Shown here: in pieces, positions 28,501-35,641 of the stretch | How the letters are laid out: every line of letters starts with the position of its first letter | Numbering within the stretch: position 1 is the stretch's first letter | From: Martelella limonii | GTDB taxonomy: Bacteria > Pseudomonadota > Alphaproteobacteria > Rhizobiales > Rhizobiaceae | Assembly (NCBI RefSeq): GCF_013344475.1 | Contig: NZ_JABUOU010000003.1 | Span: forward strand, 124,001 to 188,000 | Direction: 5' to 3' | DNA length: 64,000 nucleotides | Translations under genes and position numbers: made by a program | Notes under the pieces: model-generated | Database searches by the model: none | What the model saw: the letters and a program-made list of their open reading frames with translations, nothing else | What the model was told of the DNA's origin: nothing

Positions 28501-31500
28501 GAACAAACAATCTTGTATGCTGACTAAAGGCATCAATAGCTCGGTGGCGAACTAAGGTTAGGAGCAAACCACTTCCCACGAGCAAATTTTGAGGTGTATC
28601 TATCTGGGACGTCGCTGGTAGTTCCGAAATGAAGAGATCATCCAGGAGGCTTCTGAATTCTCCAAGTGTCAGGGCACCCTCTATCTGCACTTGTCGCAAA
28701 ATCGCAATCATCGCGTCCGAATCGGGAGGAACCTCGAACTGACGCTCCACCTGCTTCATATCTGCGACTTGCTGCTCATCAGCGATGACCACATAGGCTA
28801 TATTCTGTCTTTTGAAATCGTCGAACAAAGCAATATCTGATGAAGAAATCTGGCGGGCGGCAACACTCAGTTCACGCTCCATATTCTCCAAAACAGCAAG
28901 CGTTAGATGAGCTATTGAGATCGAGAATGCTTGCTCGATATGATCGAGAAGGTCGAACCTAATCGCGTACAACAACGCAGTTACGTCGAGCAAAATTTCC
29001 GGTCTACGGTCATTGTCTGGTCTAGCAATCGGAACGACGTCGAATCCTGGTGCGCGTATCAGAGGTGGATATTTTTCGTCGGAGCTGGAATATATGTGCT
29101 CTATCTTGCCTAAATACAGCTTCGCGACTGCTCTGCTGTCATCTGCAAATGCTTGGTGGACCGGCATCCCACCTTTCAGCCAACCCTTTCTGAACTGGCG
29201 CTTCTGATCTGCTTGCTTAGCAATATAGGAAAGAAGATCCTCAACGTTCTCAAATGTAATGATGCCCTTACCATTTTCGACAAAAGCGCCGAACGCTTCA
29301 CGATAGCGTTCCTCGGAGATAACTTCTCCCAGTTCTACATGTTGTGAGAGCTCTATAAGAAACGGAACGTCCTCAACCCTAAGTTCGTTTGTTTGCGAAT
29401 ATCGCTGCAGTAGCGACTTGGCGAGCTGAGGGTCATGCGGCCCAACGACGCCAGCCACTTGCACATAGAGTTGTCCGGCATCGTCGTCCAGACTTAACAA
29501 ATCACGCGAATACCTCACCAAGCGCTTTTCATCGCTGAGCATATAAGCACTTCGAATGAGGTTTATCTTGCTTTCGAGAGTGGGATCTTGTTCATCGAGC
29601 AGTTCTAGCGACTTTAGGGCTTCCCCTCTTTTGCCCGCCCTCTCGGCAGCGATCGCGCGCAACCGCAACATGTGCGTCGGCAATTGATTTCGGAAAAAAG
29701 CAGCTTCATGACCGTCAACAATTTCTATTGCTTGTTCCGGCGCACCGGTCTCGATCAGCCCCACTGAGGCTAGCTCAATACTTTTCGCATTGCCGATCGA
29801 AAGCAATGCCTCTGTCAGGCCATGTAGCTGACGGAAGGCGCTCCTGCGTGCAAGAACTTCAGCAGCTGAGACAACAAAATCGGGATTAGAATTTACAACT
29901 GAGTTTGCTTGCTCCACAAGTTCATCGAAATCATCTGACTTTTCGGCGGCAATATCGGCAATTGTTTGAGACGGGCTCGTGCCATCGAACATTGCTTGCC
30001 ATTCATTAAGAAAATCAATCTCCGTTTCAAACCTATTTTTGAGCTTCCTAATTACCGCTGCAGCCTTTTTCGAATCGCCATTAGACTTGTCATTGACGAG
30101 CAATGCAGAAACTACAACGTCTGTTGAAGTACCACTGCCTGCCCGAACCCTATCTTCCAGGAGTTTCCTGAGCTTGCTATGGTTGACGCGAAGAGGTGCT
30201 GATATTGCCCACGCAATAAGCAGAGCGTCTATATTCTGATCGTCAGCCTGCCGCTGGAAATAGGAGTTCGCCTCGATCCGCTTTAGTGGATGGGCAAGCA
30301 AACATACGAGTTTCCAAACTTTTACCTGGTTTGCTATCGAAGGCTCTGTAGTCTGTATTATTTGGTCGGCACATACCTCGGCTTGCTCAATATGCCTGAT
30401 CGCCTCATCATCTTCACGAAAAACATAGATATTAAAAGGATTAGGGGCAGGTGTCAGTTCGACCTTTTGTCCCTTCACCATGGCGGCAGAGATGTGCGCC
30501 AAGAGCAATGAAAGCTTGGCCCCATAAGTAGTGGGACTTAATTCCACAGCTTCTTTAGCATATTTTGCCGCTTTCTCCCCGTCTCCTTTCTTCAACGAGA
30601 GCAATGCGAAAAGTCTCTCACGTTCAGCGGATTTTGGGCACTGCTTTAGCTGCTGCTCGGCATGTCTGAGTTTATCAGAAAAAATCAAGAAACTAGATAG
30701 AACTTCCTTCTCGGAGGGCAGATCGCATCCCTTCAGGAACTTAATTGCTGCATCTAGGCCGCTCTCAATATTAGTGAGATGAGCTTCTGCGGTCTTATCC
30801 TTCGCTTTTCCAAACTCGTTCGCAAGTTCGAAACAATCGCGAGCCTTCTTCGCATCACCCTCGTTTACGAGGAACAGGCTCAGGCGTCGAAGAATACGCG
30901 ACTTGGTTGTATCACCCAACGGCTCCCACTTAGCCTTCACTTCATAAAGGTCCTGGAGATACTCTCTCAGTTCAGCTGGCTTACCAGCCTTAGCGCCCTT
31001 TTCAAGCAGATCAATTCGCCCTTCTACCTCTGCCGTAACTGCAGAGCCCAACTGGGCGATCTTGCTCAGAGATGCGCTTTCACCTCCGGTTGCCAATCCA
31101 GACATTTGATTGCCTGAACTACGCTGAACGGGGCCAGCAGAAATTGCGTCAACCCAGGCCTCATGGAAAAAATGCCTGACAAAACTCGGATCTTTTCGAA
31201 AAAAATTGGTAAGATCGGCATTAAACCATATAGAAAATTCAAGGCCCTTAGCTTTAATTAAATCGCATGCCGCCTTTACTTTTTTGTTTATGTTGTCACT
31301 ATTTCCATCTACAGTAATGGCTAAAATATAGTGCTTAACGCCTTTTCCATGCCAGTGTCCCGATAATTCATCAATGAAACCCTTTGTCCAATCTGTGATT
31401 TTGCTCGGGCTAATTTCTTTATACCGTTTACATTGTATAACAACCTCAGGCTGCTGATTGTCATTGAAGCACTCAACATCCACTTCGTATTGCTTGTCTC

Positions 31501-31675
31501 CCTTCGCATTTTTTAGCTCAAATCGCTTAAGTTCTGGAAAAGCAAAACGCGCCAATTCTCGGCACGCCGCTTCAAAGCGGTCTTCAGGAATAGAATGACA
31601 AGGAAGCGTGTCTTCCCGAGGTTGATTAGGAAGCGGCACTACTGAAGGCGATTGGCTAGGCGAGCTCTGATTCAT
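25538..31675 (-). CDS. Giant 2045-aa protein: Mrr-like PD-(D/E)XK nuclease, TPR-like repeats and PIN-like domain
   Basis: No full-length relative is recognised. Residues about 30-190 look like an Mrr-type restriction endonuclease fold: a helix with E35, then D66 in YEVDVE and the Q81-C-K83 strand in VVIQCKRYK, fitting the D...(E/Q)xK catalytic pattern. Residues about 230-880 are helical repeats of TPR type (e.g. GDGEKAAKYAKEAVELSP). Around residue 895 a PIN-like stretch begins (LLDVTALLYAI, later LENMERE and DSDAMIAIL). The remaining 1000 residues are helical and unassigned. No Walker A motif was found. Its base composition is much AT-richer than the flanking chromosome, which points to foreign origin. 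Being the first gene of a two-gene minus-strand unit with a KAP NTPase, inside a transposon, it is a candidate anti-phage effector; this is inference. Confidence 0.65.
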   Translation of the reverse strand: MNQSSPSQSPSVVPLPNQPREDTLPCHSIPEDRFEAACRELARFAFPELKRFELKNAKGDKQYEVDVECFNDNQQPEVVIQCKRYKEISPSKITDWTKGFIDELSGHWHGKGVKHYILAITVDGNSDNINKKVKAACDLIKAKGLEFSIWFNADLTNFFRKDPSFVRHFFHEAWVDAISAGPVQRSSGNQMSGLATGGESASLSKIAQLGSAVTAEVEGRIDLLEKGAKAGKPAELREYLQDLYEVKAKWEPLGDTTKSRILRRLSLFLVNEGDAKKARDCFELANEFGKAKDKTAEAHLTNIESGLDAAIKFLKGCDLPSEKEVLSSFLIFSDKLRHAEQQLKQCPKSAERERLFALLSLKKGDGEKAAKYAKEAVELSPTTYGAKLSLLLAHISAAMVKGQKVELTPAPNPFNIYVFREDDEAIRHIEQAEVCADQIIQTTEPSIANQVKVWKLVCLLAHPLKRIEANSYFQRQADDQNIDALLIAWAISAPLRVNHSKLRKLLEDRVRAGSGTSTDVVVSALLVNDKSNGDSKKAAAVIRKLKNRFETEIDFLNEWQAMFDGTSPSQTIADIAAEKSDDFDELVEQANSVVNSNPDFVVSAAEVLARRSAFRQLHGLTEALLSIGNAKSIELASVGLIETGAPEQAIEIVDGHEAAFFRNQLPTHMLRLRAIAAERAGKRGEALKSLELLDEQDPTLESKINLIRSAYMLSDEKRLVRYSRDLLSLDDDAGQLYVQVAGVVGPHDPQLAKSLLQRYSQTNELRVEDVPFLIELSQHVELGEVISEERYREAFGAFVENGKGIITFENVEDLLSYIAKQADQKRQFRKGWLKGGMPVHQAFADDSRAVAKLYLGKIEHIYSSSDEKYPPLIRAPGFDVVPIARPDNDRRPEILLDVTALLYAIRFDLLDHIEQAFSISIAHLTLAVLENMERELSVAARQISSSDIALFDDFKRQNIAYVVIADEQQVADMKQVERQFEVPPDSDAMIAILRQVQIEGALTLGEFRSLLDDLFISELPATSQIDTPQNLLVGSGLLLTLVRHRAIDAFSQHTRLFVRKSEFEHLDKTIERTRDEQFVYEQVRALRSHVLGRVRENTYRTIENLDPSKQTESGNIPVTLESVRTALKALDEQPNLLVWIEDRFVSRHQLPRIVTLDHVIQYLFEAGIIDAQQLSTIERTRAESGHGFLKFDADTVFSELKMLVQGQEAFRENTSIRRQRSFFSNQIELLTFLDWGEHRTIDGHFIGDPRHALDALYFVTDLFSQIWCSRDIDINDKRKLSHWVWANCRVELANRNHSEDAQERYETNLSLLLLHNLTWPFTEKLQSEGAEWEHYKDYLDWYCDNILMPRLAFDQRLRRRFVASIANLLSARISTSDDNNSDIAPEIVSRFYCKEVYAFLQMIDVDLRLEILNFDDFAKKIYVSIDNSISTSVGRYMATSVCESIEKALLEKTERGELEADITTAEGETHSLIVQDIEREIPTVSIKRNSDLIYLQDIAVAISLPNREARKRAAFSIKDSLHTTREVAESICKAISEANEVSKRLHALKVAHLLDFSFAEERLKETLVDREDVSIELFSLPAVAALENYLRIDLTGEQPLEVVLKGGFDVLSRDMGMETARERFSACPLDVTFFGSVEPKFPVRADTMFQLANVVRDADLDSIESDKNLVQIFEFVCESVKDQSDFFAALVRRGAKYAAVTSDWQQVSAPARITLLWIWAERICAAFAFAGIDVKRLKVWLDRQRVPGFFMPLVCAKSDRDVDLRWGSELSADEVRHFIFGDIRHGISRITDDGLRRTVGELVGMHVEGAWYPNSSLLLASGDSAEGLRRLPTVEEVIETDCCAERDRLRDLNKKVFIEKIMDFLNSDADLSEYCVFLLMCRASDFSEEQQKLVTTHVSSLLLAKINKMDARECTGFFKLLGELCGSINREDILEETISSTIKSHLSQLPVPRLPYSVNADGNTSEKLFANIQEAFFAYCRAREGAPSELVNQFFNMMTKTSRIWPDAQGSFICVASYCFEQLPLSVAASAWASFERLRGGASLH

Positions 31676-31829
31676 CAGCGAAGGATAACAAATCTAAATA
31701 CTTCTGGCATTCAGTTAATTGAATTAAATATGCTCAATCAACATCATACTTGTTTCCAGCGAAGTTCAGTTTCAGCGATTTCCGGAGGAGTAAACCACGC
31801 GACAGTGTCAGGGCGACCTGCAGCTACAT

Positions 31830-32624
31830 CTAGGCTTCAATCATTCCCCGCATCAAGACTTCAGCTTCCTGCCCAGCCTCCACTTCCGACGGATAACCAA
31901 GCGAAACATTGCGAATGATCGTGTCGCCTTCAACGGTTTCGCGCTGCCGGTGCGTATGCCCGAATAACCAGGCGTCAGGATTGTGCTTCGTTATCATTTC
32001 CCGAAGGTCCGATCCGTAGATCGGATCAAAATCGCTTGGCGCTTCTGACAGCAGCTCCGGGTGTGGGCAATGATGCGTGACCACCACCGTCTTGCCAGCA
32101 AACGGCGTCGCCAACTGGTCTTCCAACCAGCGCCGATGATCACCGTGAACGAGCACCGTGTCTGATGGCTGGATCTTGCCGTAGCGGGGTGTTTTACGGA
32201 TATAGCGGTAATCATTCATCCGTGTTCTGGCGAACGCCATGGCAGCCGCAGGCGCGCCGTGAAGCGTGAAGTCAGTCCAGAGCGTGCAACACAGGAACCG
32301 CGTATTGCCGATCGTGATTGCTGCTTTCTGAACAAAGTTGGCGCCAGCCTGAGCTGTCAATTCGGCAAGACGGTCATCGCCATCAATGACGTGGTGATAA
32401 TAGTCGTGGTTTCCTGGGAACACGTGAATACGTGCCGGGTCGATATGACGCGCGAGATACCGGAGCAATCTTGGCCATCTGATCTTCGGCTTGTCCGCCA
32501 GATCTCCTGCGATGATCAGTGCATCCAATGTACCGAGGATCTCACCAGGCAGCGCGGCGAAGGGGTCACGTCCTTCTCCAAGCCATTGGTCGAGATGCAG
32601 GTCGGCGGTGATCAGAACGGTCAT
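31830..32624 (-). CDS. Metallophosphoesterase (calcineurin-like), transposon cargo
   Basis: 264 aa from ATG 32624. All five metal-binding blocks are visible: ADLHLD, GDLADK, GNHDYY, VVTHHCPH and GHTHRQ, giving a dinuclear-metal phosphoesterase. Substrates of this family range from cyclic nucleotides to DNA ends and phosphoproteins, so none is assigned. An in-frame start 108 bases upstream is possible but adds a stretch without conservation. The gene has GC content nearer to the chromosome than the giant gene next to it, which suggests that the cargo was assembled from different sources. Confidence 0.82.
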   Translation of the reverse strand: MTVLITADLHLDQWLGEGRDPFAALPGEILGTLDALIIAGDLADKPKIRWPRLLRYLARHIDPARIHVFPGNHDYYHHVIDGDDRLAELTAQAGANFVQKAAITIGNTRFLCCTLWTDFTLHGAPAAAMAFARTRMNDYRYIRKTPRYGKIQPSDTVLVHGDHRRWLEDQLATPFAGKTVVVTHHCPHPELLSEAPSDFDPIYGSDLREMITKHNPDAWLFGHTHRQRETVEGDTIIRNVSLGYPSEVEAGQEAEVLMRGMIEA

Positions 32625-33197
32625 GATGTTCACATTTGCAAAGCGATAGGTGAGATCGAGTGGATAGGCAGGCAGATCATTTCTGCTGCATGTCACACCG
32701 AAACCAATGACGGTCAACGTGCCGTTAACCACGGCTCAAAGAACCTGGTTTGCGTGACCGCTGCCGTGGGTTCCAAACGGCCGCTGACGATGCGAATGGC
32801 ATTCTGATTTTCGCGTTGCTTCTCAGTATCGCGGCGACGGTGTCGCCCGGTCGGTCGGCCAACCAAACGAAATGTGAAAACCTCAGATGGCCGCTCTTTC
32901 AGGGCTTACGTCTGGCCATGCGATGAGAAATTTCGAACCCGTTTCGGATACTCGCAGGGCTGTTTCACATGCACGCCGCCCGGGCCTTTGGCTGCCAACA
33001 AGATGGCGTTTCATTTTTCGCATTAATTCAACGTATTCAATTATTTATGTGGACAAATCGGGACTTTCAAAGCGATCGATATCGGTGCTATCTCCGCCTC
33101 CTGATTGAAGGCGGCCACACCCTGGCCCCGAATATCCGCCCTCCACATCACTGCTCCTCAATATTCGTCCCGCCTAGCACCGTCAGTTTGAGTACCC
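32625..33197. other. Divergent intergenic region between phosphoesterase and AAA ATPase genes
   Basis: 573 bases with no supportable gene. The AT-rich stretch around 33010-33060 probably contains the promoter of the plus-strand AAA gene; no clear operator or RNA was seen. Confidence 0.4.
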
Positions 33198-34271
33198 ATG
33201 ACCCGCATACCCTTTGTCGAAGCCCGGTTCTTCGAGCCCCTCAACACCATCGAGGTCACACGCCGTTTCGAAGAGCACCTTCGAAAACTCCGGGAGGCAA
33301 AGCTCTCGCCGGAAGAACAGGCAAAGGAGGACTGGCAGAGAGCCGCTGATACAGTCACCCGTGAGGATCACGCGCGCATCAGGCGCCGGGTCAACAGAAT
33401 TGAACAGAACCGCCACAGAGCTTCCGGATTTTCGCATCTCAAGACCGATGACCGAAAGCAGATCGAGACGCTTTCGGGCGGTGTTGAATTGCGCCGCATC
33501 GAAACCGAAACACAGGCCGACGAGATAGCATCCGCACTGCATACGGAAATGCCTTGGATGGCCCCTGCTACAGAGCACGTCTGGCACGCAATGCGAACGC
33601 AAGTCCGCCGGGGTGAACCTGGTTTCCGGCTTCCCCCGATGTTGCTGGTCGGTCCACCTGGGATCGGCAAAAGTACCTGGGCGCGCCGGACCAGTGCCGC
33701 GCTCGATGTGCCGCTGCGCACGATCGATGCCACCGTGGAACAGTCTTCGTTTTCAGTCGGCGGCGTACAGCGTGGTTGGAGTTCCGCTCATGCAGGAAAG
33801 CCGGTGGCGACAATCATAAGGCACTTGGTCGCCAACCCAATCATTGTCCTTGATGAGATTGAGAAGGCAACTGCGGCCGTATCCACCCGGGGAGAGCGGC
33901 ACAGCATTGCTGATAGTCTGCTGCCCTTGCTGGAGCCGGAGACATCGCGACGATGGGAGTGCCCCTTCTATCAACTCCGTTTCGACATGCGCTGGATTGG
34001 CTGGATCCTGACGGCAAACAGCCTCGACGGAGTGTCGGAACCGCTGTTGAGCCGGCTCGTTACCATCAACCTGACTGAGCTCAGCACACCGGCTCTCACC
34101 GCCTTCTCCAGACAGGAAGGGCGGCGGCGTGGACTGTCGGAGAATTCGATCGAGATCATCACCGAAGTCATCGAAAAGTCTGTCGACAGAAAACCGGCGC
34201 TGAGCCTCAGGTCAGTCATCCGTATGCTTGAACGAGCGGACAGGCTTGAAAACCAACCGATGCTGCATTGA
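33198..34271 (+). CDS. Lon-like AAA ATPase without protease domain, transposon cargo
   Basis: 357 aa. A charged coiled N-terminal region (about residues 20-110) is followed by an AAA module: Walker A LLVGPPGIGKST, Walker B IIVLDEIEKA, sensor-1 Asn in WILTANSLDG, and an arginine in EPLLSRL. The sequence around Walker A resembles Lon, but no protease domain follows. It lies 683 bases before tnsA on the same strand. It could be an accessory ATPase of the transposon or part of the cargo; the sequence does not decide. Confidence 0.78.
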   Translation: MTRIPFVEARFFEPLNTIEVTRRFEEHLRKLREAKLSPEEQAKEDWQRAADTVTREDHARIRRRVNRIEQNRHRASGFSHLKTDDRKQIETLSGGVELRRIETETQADEIASALHTEMPWMAPATEHVWHAMRTQVRRGEPGFRLPPMLLVGPPGIGKSTWARRTSAALDVPLRTIDATVEQSSFSVGGVQRGWSSAHAGKPVATIIRHLVANPIIVLDEIEKATAAVSTRGERHSIADSLLPLLEPETSRRWECPFYQLRFDMRWIGWILTANSLDGVSEPLLSRLVTINLTELSTPALTAFSRQEGRRRGLSENSIEIITEVIEKSVDRKPALSLRSVIRMLERADRLENQPMLH

Positions 34272-34801
34272 TGGCGCGATTGCAAGGTGCCGTCTGAAAC
34301 GGAGATCGGTCAGGATCTTAAGGACATTCCTGCGACTTGCTGCCTGCCGGCTGGCCACGAAAACTCAACTCAGGTCGTAACTAACACGAAAAATTCAAAA
34401 ATGATTCGACTCGAAATCAATCACTTAGTAAGATTGTTGCCGTCACGGAGCTTGCACGGCTCCACGAAGCTAGGACGTTTCATTGTTGGTCCTAGTGGGG
34501 GACACCATCATTATGTTATTGGGCACCACCTGAAAAGCCGCCACAACTTTCGCTAGATACGTGCAATCAGAACGCGAGGGTTCCAGACTGTCAAGGCAAC
34601 TTGGCGGTCGTGCTAGCTTTATAGGTAACGATGTCCCGAAACTATCCTAATAGACGATTGACCAGCCGTGTCCCGTACATCTGCCTCTCGCAGGCAGTCG
34701 TGCGCATTGGCAGTGTTTTCCGAGACCTTTGGGGCGCTCGTTCCGCAACGAACGAGGGTATTTCCCCTTGGGAAATGGGGGCTGCCATGTAGGAAGAATA
34801 G

Positions 34802-34831
34802 AAAAAGCCCGGATACTGCAAATATCCGGGC
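34802..34831 (-). terminator. Intrinsic terminator on the minus strand
   Basis: 9-bp perfect GC-rich stem with a 7-base loop followed by TTTTT on the minus strand. No minus-strand protein gene lies upstream of it, which is why a small RNA is proposed. Confidence 0.8.
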
Positions 34832-34869
34832 CCGATCTAAATAGCCGGCTGGGCCGACCAATTGTTTCC
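34802..34869 (-). ncRNA. Candidate small RNA, about 68 nt
   Basis: On the minus strand TTGACC (34899-34904) is separated by exactly 17 bases from TAGAAA (34876-34881), a good sigma-70-type promoter. About 40 bases past the predicted start lies an ideal intrinsic terminator: GCCCGGATA pairs with TATCCGGGC (34807-34831) and five T follow (34806-34802). No open frame fits between. The RNA would be divergent from tnsA, starting 86 bases upstream of its start codon. Confidence 0.55.
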
Positions 34870-34875
34870 GATATC

Positions 34876-34904
34876 TTTCTAGTCGATTTCCGCCCACCGG
34901 TCAA
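34876..34904 (-). promoter_or_regulatory. Promoter of the candidate small RNA
   Basis: TTGACC, 17-base spacer, TAGAAA, read on the minus strand. Confidence 0.5.
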
Positions 34905-34954
34905 CGTTTATCACTCGAAGTGCGCCTTCGAGCAGGGAAGCTTTGGCTTGAAAA

Positions 34955-35641
34955 ATGACAACGACATACGAATGGAATGAACCGCGACCATCACGCGCAT
35001 GCAAACCGATCCCCTCCGCATCTCACGGACATTTCGTGGTTGGACTGGTTATCAATGACAGCGATGCGGACCCCGGGCGGATTACCCGCTGCGGCAGTCT
35101 GGGGGAATATCGCACACGACTGCTCATGCTCGCGGATCCGGATACGGTTGATGTGCTCGAGCAGGTCGGCCCGATCGTCTGGCAAGACAGGAAAGGGAAG
35201 ACGCATTCCCATTTCCTCGACCATGTGGCGATCAAGAGGGACGGGCGGCGCCTGGGATTTACGGACAAGCCGTACCGCCGGGTGCGTCCGGATTTCGAAT
35301 ATGAGATTTCCCAGGTTTGTGCCGAGGCCAAGCGACGGGGCATCATCGATGAACTCTATCTCGTCACCGAATATGCTCGTGATCCGATCGACCTTCACAA
35401 TGCAGATCTCATGCGAGGCTGCCGGGATGATGAGCCTGAGGTCGACGAAATTGCCCTGGACGTCATCCTGAATATGACGGCGCCCCGCACTATGCGTGAC
35501 CTGGTCCGTGAGATTGACCGGGGGCCACGTGGGTTTCGAGCGTTGGTTCGGCGCCTTCACTCGGGGCAACTCAAGCAAATCAAGAAGGAAAAGATCACGC
35601 TCGATACCTCTGTAGTGACAGGAGGTGTCGGAGATGAGTGA
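34955..35641 (+). CDS. tnsA: TnsA-like endonuclease
   Basis: 228 aa. TnsA cuts the 5' ends of the transposon so that, together with TnsB, it moves by cut-and-paste. The restriction-enzyme-type active site is visible: E51 in SLGEYRTR, D89 in HFLDHVA and K105 in GFTDKP, with spacing like Tn7 TnsA (E63, D114, K132). A C-terminal helical region follows. The gene overlaps tnsB by 8 bases, giving a tnsABC-tniQ operon. The ribosome-binding site is weak. Confidence 0.82.
   Translation: MTTTYEWNEPRPSRACKPIPSASHGHFVVGLVINDSDADPGRITRCGSLGEYRTRLLMLADPDTVDVLEQVGPIVWQDRKGKTHSHFLDHVAIKRDGRRLGFTDKPYRRVRPDFEYEISQVCAEAKRRGIIDELYLVTEYARDPIDLHNADLMRGCRDDEPEVDEIALDVILNMTAPRTMRDLVREIDRGPRGFRALVRRLHSGQLKQIKKEKITLDTSVVTGGVGDE

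Larger units (their letters stand above)
34272..34954. other. Structured non-coding region upstream of tnsA
   Basis: 683 bases without a credible gene. It contains a run of hairpins: 34681-34697 (6-bp stem), 34737-34756 (7-bp stem), 34760-34776 (7-bp stem), then the terminator at 34807-34831 that ends a candidate minus-strand small RNA. No copy of the transposon terminal repeat was found here. Confidence 0.5.

Noticed and set aside
34272-34954. A nested transposon end just before tnsA
   Set aside because: No sequence resembling TGTAAATGCACC or the GATTCACC subterminal motif was found there, while both true ends with CTCGG duplications were found at 21401 and 41015.
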